Position numbers and translations under genes: made by a program. This document shows, piece by piece, positions 14,631 to 23,890 of a stretch of 64,000 nucleotides of DNA (position 1 is the stretch's first letter; each line of letters begins with the position of its first letter). This stretch comes from HRBIN30 sp964534275 (GTDB lineage: Bacteria; Desulfobacterota; Binatia; HRBIN30), in assembly GCA_964534275.1 (NCBI GenBank), contig CAZHQG010000011.1, forward strand, positions 1-64,000, read 5' to 3'. The notes beneath the pieces are model-generated. The model saw only the letters and a program-made list of their open reading frames with translations, did no database searches and was not told the DNA's origin.

Positions 14631-17573
14631 TCACTGACCGTTCTCGGTAGAGTTTTGCCGGAGTAACACGTAAACCAGGTCTGCTACCGAGAGCCTACCG
14701 TCCCGATTGGTGTCTGCGCTTCGTGGAAGCGCCTGGGGGTGGAAAAGCTGTCTCAAAACCAAGCCCAGATCTCGGGGCGTGACTCGCCCGTCAGCATTTA
14801 CGTCGGCTGCATCCCAAGCTGGCGGGAGAGTAGGCGACGCTGTTGGCGTGAGTGTAGGGACCGGGGTAAGCGTCCCGGTTTCAGTGGCTGTTGGAGTAAA
14901 CGCTGGGCTAGGGGTGAAGGTCTCCGTTGCGGTTAGACTAGGTAGGGGCGTGAACGTAGGAGTCGCAGTTCCGCTGGGAGTCGCTGTGTAAGTCGGAGGC
15001 TTTGTTGCTGAGGGGGTAGACGATGGTGAGGCCGTTGCCGTCCAAGTTCGGGTTGGTGGGGCGGAGGTCGTTGGTGTAACTGTGACCTGTGGTGTTGCGG
15101 TGCTGCTAAGCTGTCTCGTTGCAGTTGCGGTTGGCGTTGTTGTGGCAGTTCTCGTTGGGGAGGTCGTTTGAGTAGGAGTTTGGGTCGGTGTGAACGACCG
15201 CGTGACTGACGCCGTCACTGTGAACGAGGGAGACGGAGAGTGCGACGGAGAGACCGTCGGGCTCGGTGTCTTCGAGAAGGTCGCCGTTGCCGTTGCCGAA
15301 GGGGTGTGTGTTCGCGTGGCAGTCGTTGTCGGCGTGGGCGTTGGTGTCGAAGTAGGCGTGTGACTGGCAGTTGGTGTCGCGGATGGAGTCGCTGTTGCTG
15401 TAGGAGATGGCGTCGCAACCGGGACGAACTCCGTCGGAGAAGGCGAGGGCTCGACTGTTGGTGAAACCGCGGCAGTAGGGGTTAGCGTGGGGGTTGGGCT
15501 CGCTGTCGTGTCCGGGCCCGGTGACTCCGGCGCCGTTGGTGTTGGGGAAGGAGGGGGGGGCGATTCGGTGGGAGAGGGCTCCCCGGTTCGAGCTACGGAG
15601 GCGGTCGGCGTAGCAGAAGCCGTCGGAGTTCCTGTTTCCCCGAACCGTGGTGTTCGCGTGGTCCCCGTGAACGTCCTGGTGGGAGTGTGTGTGGGGTACG
15701 GAGTCTGAGTTGGGGTCGAAGTGCGGGTCGGGGTTTGAGTCCGCGTATGAGAAGCGGTAGCCGATGCGGTAAAAGACCGCGTAACGGTCGGGGTTGCAGT
15801 TGTCGTGGGAGTAAACGTCCGGGTAGGAGACGCCGTAGAGGTATGTGTTCGAGTAGCTGTTCGCGTAGGCGTTGCGGACGCGGGCGGGGTTGGTGATGCG
15901 GAAGGTGTCCGCGAGGGCGTTGTCGTCCGTGAAGGACTGGGTGTGGCAGTGTTCGTTGGTGGTGGTGAGGCCGTAAACGTCGACGAGGGCGTTGCCGTTG
16001 CAGTAAGTGAAGGAGTGCGTGTGGTCGAGGGAGTTCGCGTCGTCGTCGGGGTAGGCGAGGGAGTGAGTGTAGGGGGCGGCGTGCGCGTGGGAGAAAACGT
16101 TTTGGTTTGTGTGGGCGTCGGAAAAGAAAACGCCAGCTGACTTACCCAGGTTCCCCAGCGGTCCTCGGGCGTTTCGGCGTACTCAACAAATGCCCAGAAC
16201 GACCCGTCCAACGGATCCACTGCAATGCCGTTGTAATCACCCCAGCGATTCCGTCCTTGGGGATCGAGGAGAACGAATGGACCAAGCCCCTCGCGTAACA
16301 TCTGGGCATCGGTGAACTGGTTGCGAGGGGCAGTCCGCAATTGACCTGCAGCCTGTGCAGAAACAAACCGGTTCTCACTGGATTGATTGTACGCCAGTAC
16401 GGCGTTGTTTGCCTCATCGACAGCGATTGCGGGATAAAATGTATGTTCCCCTGGAAAACCGTGGAGCAGGTCCTGAAGGATCATGGTTGCCGGGAAGTTC
16501 GCTGTGGAGACCTCCCACAGTCGGATGGCAGCGACGAGCTGCTCCCCTAAACTGGCTCCTACGCTTCCCGCGAACCAAAGGCTCTCGTTGCGCCACACTG
16601 CCGATGTGATTCGTGGTCCGCCGGTTTCGATCCTAACCGAAGTTGCCGGCTGGCTTGCGTTTGGGGGCGCGAGGCACGGCGGAGGGACAACGAGCTCCCG
16701 CATGCTCAGGATTGGATCCCCGGTTTCCGGTAGGATTACTCGCCAAATGTTCAGTGCACAGGCCGCTGGAAAGCGAGAGTTCACCACGTAGCCCGCAGGT
16801 GCACGGCCGAAGGCCTGCGCAGCTTGGAGGTGGAATACAAGCGAGCCACTTGCTTGCAAGGGCCCGAGGTCGAAGTACGATACAGGTAGGCCTTCGAGCG
16901 CCGCAGCTTTCGGGACGACACGAATGCGTGCTCCCCGAAAATCGAGAAATTCAGCATCAAAAAAATTGCCTGTTAGATAAATGGCCCGATCGTCAGATCC
17001 AATCGAGGGAAGATCGACGAATTCGCGATTGCTAGGGTTCCCAGCCTCCAGCGCATAGTAGCGCCACTCGCCGGTAGCCGTGCTGTCAGCGGACACGGCC
17101 AGAAGGAAGTGCGAGGCGTAAGGCACACTCCGACGGGCCGCGACGGCAACCCAGAAGCGCCCCGCATCGAACATGGCCCGCGGATCCGTCAAAAAGTCCT
17201 CTGGTGCTGCGACCGGCCCGAAAAATTCGCCGAGCGACGTAGTCGCTAACACTTCCCCACGTCGATCGACAACCCGAACGGTGCCATTGGTAATCAGGAG
17301 GAGTTCTGTAGGACCGACCGCCAGCGTTGGATTAGGTGGATTTTTGTTATCGAAGCCGATGCCTAGAAAGCTTTGCCGCACACCAAGAGTGATCCCACTG
17401 CTGCTTGGAAGAACGGTTGCGGACTTGTTGAATTTGTGACTGGAACCAAACGGGACCGCTCGACGGGGTTCGACCGGAGTAGACCATCCCGCAGCCAAAC
17501 AAGGCATCGCGTACAACAACAAGGCTGCCGAGTGGCCAACCAGCCGCACAAGCGACAACATTGGTTGGCCCAC
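14631..17573 (-). CDS. Secreted Pro/Thr-repeat protein with C-terminal dockerin
   Basis: 980 aa. Residues 1-28 look like a signal peptide (hydrophobic LLLYAMPCLAA). Residues about 60-480 form a globular domain with repeated aromatic/Gly patterns, possibly a beta-propeller; I do not recognise the family. Residues 485-918 are a degenerate Thr/Pro/Ser repeat (TPTxTxTPT), a likely stiff linker or O-glycosylated stalk. Residues 919-980 carry two calcium-loop motifs, DVNADGRVTPRD and DTNRDGRLSVAD, the dockerin type I pattern. No cohesin is seen in the window. The protein is probably exported and anchored or assembled through the dockerin. Function unknown. Confidence 0.85.
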   Translation of the reverse strand: MGQPMLSLVRLVGHSAALLLYAMPCLAAGWSTPVEPRRAVPFGSSHKFNKSATVLPSSSGITLGVRQSFLGIGFDNKNPPNPTLAVGPTELLLITNGTVRVVDRRGEVLATTSLGEFFGPVAAPEDFLTDPRAMFDAGRFWVAVAARRSVPYASHFLLAVSADSTATGEWRYYALEAGNPSNREFVDLPSIGSDDRAIYLTGNFFDAEFLDFRGARIRVVPKAAALEGLPVSYFDLGPLQASGSLVFHLQAAQAFGRAPAGYVVNSRFPAACALNIWRVILPETGDPILSMRELVVPPPCLAPPNASQPATSVRIETGGPRITSAVWRNESLWFAGSVGASLGEQLVAAIRLWEVSTANFPATMILQDLLHGFPGEHTFYPAIAVDEANNAVLAYNQSSENRFVSAQAAGQLRTAPRNQFTDAQMLREGLGPFVLLDPQGRNRWGDYNGIAVDPLDGSFWAFVEYAETPEDRWGTWVSQLAFSFPTPTQTKTFSPTRTPPPTLTPSPTPTTTRTPSTTRTPSLTATATPSSTFTASPPPTNTATPSPSRTTTPSRTPSASPTPPASATPTRTATRTHTSTASPTRTFTPTTTATPTVTRSFTASATASHTRTQTPTRTSTPTQTPYPTHTPTRTFTGTTRTPRFGETGTPTASATPTASVARTGEPSPTESPPPPSPTPTAPESPGPDTTASPTPTLTPTAAVSPTVEPSPSPTEFVPVATPSPTATATPSATPTASHTPTSTPTPTPTTTATRTHTPSATATATFSKTPSPTVSPSHSPSPSFTVTASVTRSFTPTQTPTQTTSPTRTATTTPTATATRQLSSTATPQVTVTPTTSAPPTRTWTATASPSSTPSATKPPTYTATPSGTATPTFTPLPSLTATETFTPSPAFTPTATETGTLTPVPTLTPTASPTLPPAWDAADVNADGRVTPRDLGLVLRQLFHPQALPRSADTNRDGRLSVADLVYVLLRQNSTENGQ
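14820..16120 (-). repeat. Low-complexity Thr/Pro-coding repeat tract
   Basis: About 1.3 kb of imperfect short repeats, in coding sense built from ACN-CCN (Thr-Pro) codons with Ser, Ala and Val variants, within the dockerin gene. Codon third positions vary, so it is a protein-level repeat rather than a DNA satellite. Read on the opposite strand it gives artefactual Gly/Val-rich open frames. Such tracts often vary in length between strains and are prone to assembly error. Confidence 0.85.
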
Positions 17574-17751
17574 TTAGCAAGGGCAAGTAGTACGCGAAAC
17601 AGATACGGACGAAGGCCACAAGCCGATTCGCTTTGCGCGATTGGCTTTGGAACCAGTTTTCAAGTTTTCGAGCCCAAAGAGTTGCCAGCAGGGGGGACTT
17701 TCTCGTAGAGACACTGGAAATTTCTGGACCGGGCGCGCGGGAGGGACGTTG

Positions 17752-20574
17752 ATGGCAAAGTGGATCAAGCGATTCCTGTACACGATCGTGGTATGTTTCG
17801 CTGCCATGCTGTCTGGCTGCGGAGACGATGGAGAGCTCGCTGCTACTCCGAGCACCGACCCCATTGATCGGCTAGCGGTTTCAGAGACCTTTGTCGTGCC
17901 GGGGGTTGGGACCACGGTGGACGTGGTGTTTGACGATGTAGGCATGCCCCATGTTTACGCTCCCGACTTCAGTTCGGCCGTGTTCGTACAGGGGTACCTG
18001 ACTGCGCAATTCCGTTTCTGGGAAATGGACGTGATCCGTCGCTTTGCGGAGGGGCGTTTGAGTGAGCTTTTCGGTAGGCTCACAATCTCTACCGACGCGC
18101 AAATGCGGACCTTGTTTACGACCCGAGACGGTCGGCGCTTGCACGTTGCCCTGTGGGAACACGTTCAACAAGTCGATCCTGAGGTCGCCCACCTGATTCA
18201 AGCGTACACGGCCGGGGTCAACGCTTGGTTGGCGGACTTGCGGGCGGGGCGGAATGGGGCGCACCTTCCGCCGGAGTATACATTACCGGCAGTCCTGGGA
18301 TTCACCGCGGAGCAACTTGCCGACTGGCGGCCCGAAGACGTGTTGGCGGTGGCACGATTGCAAGCGTTCAGCCTTTCCGACTCCTCCGGAGACGAAATTC
18401 AACTTGCTCGGATCATGCAACGACTTCCTGAACCGCTTGTGAGAGACGTTTTCCGATTTGCTCCCGCTGCCCCCACGACTGTGTTAGCACCGCGTCAGCC
18501 GACGAACGCGCGGCACTGGTTGGAACGAGCCGCCCCGACCATCGGAATTCTACCCGAACCAAGCGTTTTGGATGAAGTGGCAGCGATGTTCGAGGAGCTT
18601 GCTTCCAATTTGCCTTTTGGTTCCAGGCGCCGCGGTGCCGGCAGCAACAACTGGATTGTTTCGCCTGGGCTATCGGCGAGTGGTCACGCGCTCCTAGCAA
18701 ACGATCCACACCTCGCTTTGTTTAGTCCGCCTGTGTGGCACATGATTCACCTTTCCGCTGCTGCCACGCAAGACGACGTGGTGGGAGTGATCTTTCCTGG
18801 ACTGCCGGGCGTGATCCTCGGGCACAACCGGTTCGGAGCGTGGGGGGCGACGACGGCTGGCTACGACGTCACGGATGTGTACGTGGAAACGCTCGCGACA
18901 CCCGAGAACTATCCAGCTTCGCCTCGGAAGGTGCTCTTTCACGGTGATTGGGTTCCGGTTCTGCGAGTGGAGGAGCCGATCGTTGTGAGGGGGCGCCCGA
19001 CGCCGATGATGTTGGTGATCGAGGTGGTCCCCCACCATGGACCGAACGTGCCCGATCCGAACCTGAATGACTCCATCGTCGGCTTGGGCGCGACCGGAAT
19101 GACCGTGCGCTGGACGGGGCACGAGATCACGAACGATGCTCGTTTCCTGCTCGACTTGGGGCGCGCGCGCTCCGTTCAAGACTTCCGCAATGCGCTGCGT
19201 AACTTCTCTACGGGTGCGCAAAATTGGATTTGGGCCGATATTGAAGGGCATATTGCCTATTCGACGCAGGCGCTGATCCCGCAACGGCCGCGAGGAGTGG
19301 TGCCGTATCTGCCTGTCCCCGGCACCGGCGAGGCGGAGTGGCTCACCGACGATGCTGGTCGCACGCTGTGGCTGCCGTCCGACAAAATCCCGCAGGCAGT
19401 CGATCCCCCGGAAGGGTTTCTGGTAACCGCGAACAACGACCAAATTGGGGTGACGTTGGACAACGACCCATTGAACGATGAGGTGTACTTGGCTCCGTCG
19501 TTCGCGGAAGGATTCCGGGCACAGCGGGCTACCGAATTGCTGTCGAACGCAGCTGCAGTTCGCCCTGCTGGAGCGAAGCTGACCATGTCCGACATGTCAC
19601 GGTACCAGTACGATCATAGTTCCAAAGAAGCAGTCCGGTTGCTCCCGTTTTTGTTCGAAGCGGCAGACAACCGTCCGGATTTGATCACGCAAGAAATGGC
19701 CGAGGCACTCGAGCGGCTTCGCGCGTGGTCTGTTGGGCGCGTCGACTCGCCACCCTGCGATACCGTATCGGGTGTCGATGCTCACGATTTTCGTGCTGAC
19801 GTGCCTCCCCGAGCACGACCGGTTTCCGAGGAAGAACGGGCCGATGCGGTAGCCACGTCGATCTTTACCGGCTTCTTTACGCGACTCGCACGCTTGGTCT
19901 TCGCAGATGATTTTGCGGGGTCGGGCATCGGCGTTCCGGGCGGAGACGATGCGACCAAGGCCCTGCTGCATATTCTGGAAGATGTGGAACGAACGGATCC
20001 CGGTTTCCGGGTGTACACCTTGGGCGAGAACAACGAGAGCACATTGTGGGATTTGCGCGATACGCCGGAACGAGAGACACGCGATGAGATCCTGCTTCGA
20101 GCACTACGGGATGGACTGACCTTCATGGGAAACAAGTTCCAGACTTCGGACCAGTCACAGTGGCTTTGGGGGCAGATTCACCGCGTCCGATTTCAGCACT
20201 TCCTCGGTCAGGCTGGTCTGAATATTTTTGACCTAGGCCCTATTCCGGCGCCTGGTTACCGCTCGACGGTGAACCCGGCCGGGTTCAGCCTGAACTCCGA
20301 TAATTTTGACTTTTCGAGCGGTCCGTCCATGCGGTTTGTGGTCGAACTGGATCCAAAGCAAATCAAGGCCGTGAACTCGTTGCCCGGCGGAAACAATGGA
20401 GACCCCGGGGGCACTGCCGATGACAACCGCTTCAATTTGATCCAGCCCGACCGCCACTTCGGCGACCTCATTCCGTTGTGGCTAAACGGGCAAACGTTTC
20501 CCGTGCGCTTTTACCGTTCGGATGTTGCGGCGGCGGCACGGCGGAAGGTTCGCTTTGTGCCGTCTGCTCGTTGA
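17752..20574 (+). CDS. Penicillin acylase family N-terminal-nucleophile hydrolase, lipoprotein
   Basis: 940 aa. The ATG at 17752 follows GGAGGGA and starts a lipoprotein signal ending LSGC (Cys23), so it is probably membrane-anchored in the periplasm. The family precursor is cut by autolysis before a Ser: here Ser298 in RGAGSNNW is the expected beta-chain nucleophile, followed by LANDPHL. A later TANNDQIG carries the family catalytic Asn. Members cleave amide bonds of beta-lactams, aculeacin or acyl-homoserine lactones; substrate cannot be told from sequence. The frame is open upstream to 17641 but without signal peptide logic. Convergent with the crotonase gene (22-base gap). Confidence 0.9.
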   Translation: MAKWIKRFLYTIVVCFAAMLSGCGDDGELAATPSTDPIDRLAVSETFVVPGVGTTVDVVFDDVGMPHVYAPDFSSAVFVQGYLTAQFRFWEMDVIRRFAEGRLSELFGRLTISTDAQMRTLFTTRDGRRLHVALWEHVQQVDPEVAHLIQAYTAGVNAWLADLRAGRNGAHLPPEYTLPAVLGFTAEQLADWRPEDVLAVARLQAFSLSDSSGDEIQLARIMQRLPEPLVRDVFRFAPAAPTTVLAPRQPTNARHWLERAAPTIGILPEPSVLDEVAAMFEELASNLPFGSRRRGAGSNNWIVSPGLSASGHALLANDPHLALFSPPVWHMIHLSAAATQDDVVGVIFPGLPGVILGHNRFGAWGATTAGYDVTDVYVETLATPENYPASPRKVLFHGDWVPVLRVEEPIVVRGRPTPMMLVIEVVPHHGPNVPDPNLNDSIVGLGATGMTVRWTGHEITNDARFLLDLGRARSVQDFRNALRNFSTGAQNWIWADIEGHIAYSTQALIPQRPRGVVPYLPVPGTGEAEWLTDDAGRTLWLPSDKIPQAVDPPEGFLVTANNDQIGVTLDNDPLNDEVYLAPSFAEGFRAQRATELLSNAAAVRPAGAKLTMSDMSRYQYDHSSKEAVRLLPFLFEAADNRPDLITQEMAEALERLRAWSVGRVDSPPCDTVSGVDAHDFRADVPPRARPVSEEERADAVATSIFTGFFTRLARLVFADDFAGSGIGVPGGDDATKALLHILEDVERTDPGFRVYTLGENNESTLWDLRDTPERETRDEILLRALRDGLTFMGNKFQTSDQSQWLWGQIHRVRFQHFLGQAGLNIFDLGPIPAPGYRSTVNPAGFSLNSDNFDFSSGPSMRFVVELDPKQIKAVNSLPGGNNGDPGGTADDNRFNLIQPDRHFGDLIPLWLNGQTFPVRFYRSDVAAAARRKVRFVPSAR

Positions 20575-20596
20575 AATCACTCTTGGTTAGAAGGTC

Positions 20597-21379
20597 TCAA
20601 CTTGCTTGCGTTCGGCCACGTGCCTGGACGGCCTGGCGGCGTTGTTCGATTTGCTCTGGCGTCAGACGCCTTGCGAACATCCGAGAGTGCTCGCTTTCCA
20701 GTACCCGTGCTTCTGAGTAGGAGAGTCCAAATCCTGCGTCGATGAGTTGTTTGTACGCGAAAACGAGTTCCTGATCGCACGAGAGAATGTCTTTGGCGAG
20801 ACGCTCACACGTCGGAAGCAGCTCCCCGGGAGGTACCACGCGATTCACCAGCCCCCATTCGTAGGCAGTTTGCGCGTCAAGGAAGTTGCCGGTCAGAGAT
20901 AACTCCTTTGCCCGATAAATTCCGATAAGCCTGGATAATTTCTGACTCAAACCCCATCCCGGCATGATGCCAACGCGTGCGTGGGTGTCGGCAAATCGGG
21001 CTTCGGTAGAAGCGACGAGGATGTCGCACGCAAGGGCGAGTTCGAACCCGCCGGTGATCGCGAAACCGTTAATTGCGCCGATCACCGGTTTCTCGCACCG
21101 CTCGATTGCGGAGACGACGTCCCCGTTGCTTACCGCGGATCTCGTCGCGGCCGGATCTGCAGAGCCAAGTTCCTTCAAGTCGAGCCCGGCGCAAAAAGCC
21201 CGTCCCGCTCCAGTAAGGATGACGACCCCTACGGCTGGGTCGTTGCGCACTCGGGTGAACGTCTCGACAAGGGAAACTCGAAGCTGCCGCGATAGTGCAT
21301 TGAGCGCGTGTGGGCGGTTGAGCGTTACGCGCGCAACTCCATCTTTGAGTTCGAACAAAAGTAGCTCGGTTTCTTGCAT
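20597..21379 (-). CDS. Enoyl-CoA hydratase/isomerase (crotonase) family protein
   Basis: 260 aa. Crotonase fold with NRPHALNALS near residue 20, the oxyanion segment AGRAFCAGLDLKE and GGFELALACD. The first catalytic Glu position (in GGFELA) is kept, while the segment that normally holds the second Glu reads FADTHARVGIMPGWG. This variant is common among bacterial enoyl-CoA hydratases. It acts on a CoA thioester; substrate unknown. The ATG at 21379 follows GGAGGGTCC; the frame upstream belongs to other sequence. moaA lies 38 bases upstream on the same strand. Confidence 0.88.
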   Translation of the reverse strand: MQETELLLFELKDGVARVTLNRPHALNALSRQLRVSLVETFTRVRNDPAVGVVILTGAGRAFCAGLDLKELGSADPAATRSAVSNGDVVSAIERCEKPVIGAINGFAITGGFELALACDILVASTEARFADTHARVGIMPGWGLSQKLSRLIGIYRAKELSLTGNFLDAQTAYEWGLVNRVVPPGELLPTCERLAKDILSCDQELVFAYKQLIDAGFGLSYSEARVLESEHSRMFARRLTPEQIEQRRQAVQARGRTQAS

Positions 21380-21417
21380 TTTTGAGGACCCTCCTTCACG
21401 CACCTTCTGCAAGCACG

Positions 21418-22407
21418 TTAGCCGCCCACTTGATACATCGCTCGATCCTCCGGAGCGATTCCCTGGTCGAGTGCATGGCCTGTCGGCTTGCGTTGTACTC
21501 CCGAAAGAAGCAGGGACATCAGGTCTTCGGTCGTCCCCCCGGATCGCAGGACTTTGCGGACGTCGATCTCGTCGTCGTGGAGCAAGCATAGGTGGAGTTT
21601 GCCATCTGCCGTTAGCCGCATACGATTGCAGGATCCGCAGTATGGTTGGCTCACCGGGCTAATGAATCCAACCACGCCGCGGGCCCCAGGGAGCTGGTAG
21701 TTCACGGACTCGTCTGCAGGATGCAGTTTCGGAAGGAGTTGCAAAGGGCCCAACGCTTCTTCGATTCGCCGTTGAACCTCGAGGTTGGACAAGAAATGAT
21801 GCAGCGCGATGCGCGCCTCTTCCCCACCACCTAACGGCATGAGCTCGATGAAACGGACATGCCATGCCCGCTCTAGCGTGAGGCGTGCGAGGTCTACTAC
21901 GTCCATGTCGTTGTAACCGCGCGCAACGACAACGTTGAGCTTGATCGGGGTGAGCCCGGCCGCCTCGGCAGCCTCGATTCCGGCCCAGATTTCCTCGACC
22001 GTTCCGAAGCGCATGATGCGCTGGAGTCTGCCGGGATGCAGAGAGTCGAGGTGGATGTTGACACGCCTGAGTCCAGCCTTGCGCAAACCGTTTGCCAATC
22101 GGGGGAGCAGGATGCCGTTGGTGGTCATGGCGAGGTCCTGCAACCCGTCGATTTCGGCAAGCCGATAAACGATCTCTAAAAGGTCCGGACGGAGTGTGGG
22201 TTCTCCTCCGGTAATACGAACCCTGCGAAAGCCTAACGATACGGCGGCAGTTACCACCTGCTCGATTTCGTGCGGCGTGAGGAGTTGGTCCGGACGGGTC
22301 AACCGCACTCCTTGAATTGGCATGCAGTAGACACACCGTAGGTTGCAGTGATCGATCACAGAAACGCGGAGATAGTCAATTTGTCGGCCGAAACGGTCCG
22401 TAGGCAT
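21418..22407 (-). CDS. moaA: GTP 3',8-cyclase, molybdenum cofactor biosynthesis
   Basis: 329 aa. Radical-SAM enzyme for the first step of molybdopterin synthesis, GTP to 3',8-cyclo-GTP. The N-terminal 4Fe-4S motif is CNLRCVYC; the C-terminal second cluster ligands are in CGSCNRMRLTADGKLHLC, and the protein ends in the conserved Gly-Gly needed for activity. The ATG at 22407 gives MPTDRFGRQIDYLRVSVIDH, the family start; the frame continues upstream but into the permease gene. No other moa genes are nearby. Confidence 0.95.
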   Translation of the reverse strand: MPTDRFGRQIDYLRVSVIDHCNLRCVYCMPIQGVRLTRPDQLLTPHEIEQVVTAAVSLGFRRVRITGGEPTLRPDLLEIVYRLAEIDGLQDLAMTTNGILLPRLANGLRKAGLRRVNIHLDSLHPGRLQRIMRFGTVEEIWAGIEAAEAAGLTPIKLNVVVARGYNDMDVVDLARLTLERAWHVRFIELMPLGGGEEARIALHHFLSNLEVQRRIEEALGPLQLLPKLHPADESVNYQLPGARGVVGFISPVSQPYCGSCNRMRLTADGKLHLCLLHDDEIDVRKVLRSGGTTEDLMSLLLSGVQRKPTGHALDQGIAPEDRAMYQVGG

Positions 22408-22430
22408 GTCGTGCTTCTCCTGTGGAATTG

Positions 22431-23888
22431 TCAGCGCTGAGTTCCACGCACCCAGAGCTTTCGAGCGTAAAACACCGGAATTCCAGCCAAAACGATCAAC
22501 ATCCCTGGCCAAGTATATCGCGGTTTCATCACCAGGAGATCCAACATGATCAACGCGGTCACGACAAGGTAGAGCGTTGGCAACCACGGGTACCCAGGCA
22601 CTCGGTAGGGGCGCGGAAGCATCGGGTTTCGGCGGCGTAAGACGAGCACGGCACCTCCGGTCAATGCGTAAAACAACAGCGCTGCAAAAATTACGTAGTC
22701 GAGCAAGTCACCGTAGCTTCCGGATAACACAAGAACACTTGCCCAGAGACCTTGCACGACAAGCGCTGCGGCCGGAACTCGGCGCGTATTCAAGTAGCCA
22801 GCTGACGCAAAGAATAGGTGGTCCTTGGCCATCGCATAATACGCGCGAGCTCCTGCGAGAATCAGCCCGTTGGCGCAGCCAAACGTGGAAATCATGATTC
22901 CCGCAGCCATTGCGAGGTTCCCTACTGGACCGAACAGTGCTTCCATGGCTGCAGTGGCGACGCGGTCGTTCGTCGCGTGCTGAATGCCGCGTTCGATCGG
23001 GGTACTGCCGTTGGCGTTTCCCCAGTACGGGAGCACGCAAAGGTAGGCAATGTTCGCCAAGACGTACAATGACGTAACACCGGCAGCGCCAAGAACGAGG
23101 CTCGCTGGGATATTCCGGTGTGGTTGCTTGACCTCGGCCCCAGCAAACGTGACGTTATTCCACGCATCGGCGGAGAACAAGGCACCCACCATCGCTGCGC
23201 CAAACACTGGCAGCAGCTCGAACAACCGCACGTCCGTCTGACCCCAAAAGTTTGTCCAATTGCCGCGAGCTTGGTCCCAGGTGAGTCCCGCCCCACAGCC
23301 AATCAAGACCAGCACAAACAGCGTTCCCACCTTGGCTACGGTAAAAACGTTTTGTACCCAGCGTCCCGTGTGCACGCCGAGGCAGTTGGCCCAGGTGAGA
23401 AGAACGATGATGGAAATAGCGACCACCCGCTGGGCACTCAGCGCGAAAGCGGTTGTCGGGCCACCTCGATCCAAGGCCGGGAAAAAGACAGCGGAAAACT
23501 TTGCAAAGGCTACTGCCACAGCGGCAATCGTTCCGGTTTGAATCACCAGGAACAGTGTCCAACCGTAGAGGAAACCTACCAGCGGCCCGTAAGCTTCGCG
23601 CAGGTAGACGTACTGTCCTCCAGCGCGCGGCATTGCCGCCGCTAGCTCTCCGTAGGTCAGTGCACCAAGCACTGTCAGGACGGCGGTAGCCAACCACACT
23701 CCAAGGAGCCACGCTGGTCCGGGGAGAAGCCGAGCAATGTCTGCGCTTACGAGGAAGATGCCGGAACCAATCATGGAACCGGCCACAATGGCTGTGGCAT
23801 CCCACAGCCCAAGTACGCGGACGAACTCGACGCGTGTCCTTTGGGCCCGCTCTGCGGCTGCAATGGTAGGATGTTCGGCCTGCTGCAC
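22431..23888 (-). CDS. APC-family amino acid permease
   Basis: 485 aa, about 12 predicted membrane helices. The first helix region has WDATAIVAGSMIGSGIFLVS, the APC substrate-site signature (GSGIF). It is closest by eye to the basic/neutral amino acid exchanger type (LAT-like). The start is uncertain: the frame is open into the neighbouring permease gene, and I chose the GTG at 23888, two bases after that gene's stop, as the best translationally coupled start. Substrate unknown. Confidence 0.85.
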   Translation of the reverse strand: MQQAEHPTIAAAERAQRTRVEFVRVLGLWDATAIVAGSMIGSGIFLVSADIARLLPGPAWLLGVWLATAVLTVLGALTYGELAAAMPRAGGQYVYLREAYGPLVGFLYGWTLFLVIQTGTIAAVAVAFAKFSAVFFPALDRGGPTTAFALSAQRVVAISIIVLLTWANCLGVHTGRWVQNVFTVAKVGTLFVLVLIGCGAGLTWDQARGNWTNFWGQTDVRLFELLPVFGAAMVGALFSADAWNNVTFAGAEVKQPHRNIPASLVLGAAGVTSLYVLANIAYLCVLPYWGNANGSTPIERGIQHATNDRVATAAMEALFGPVGNLAMAAGIMISTFGCANGLILAGARAYYAMAKDHLFFASAGYLNTRRVPAAALVVQGLWASVLVLSGSYGDLLDYVIFAALLFYALTGGAVLVLRRRNPMLPRPYRVPGYPWLPTLYLVVTALIMLDLLVMKPRYTWPGMLIVLAGIPVFYARKLWVRGTQR

Positions 23889-23890
23889 GG

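Noticed and set aside
15487..16140. Plus-strand Gly/Val-rich reading frames opposite the dockerin gene
   Set aside because: They are the reverse strand of the Thr/Pro repeat and follow from its codon pattern. No start signals or conservation.
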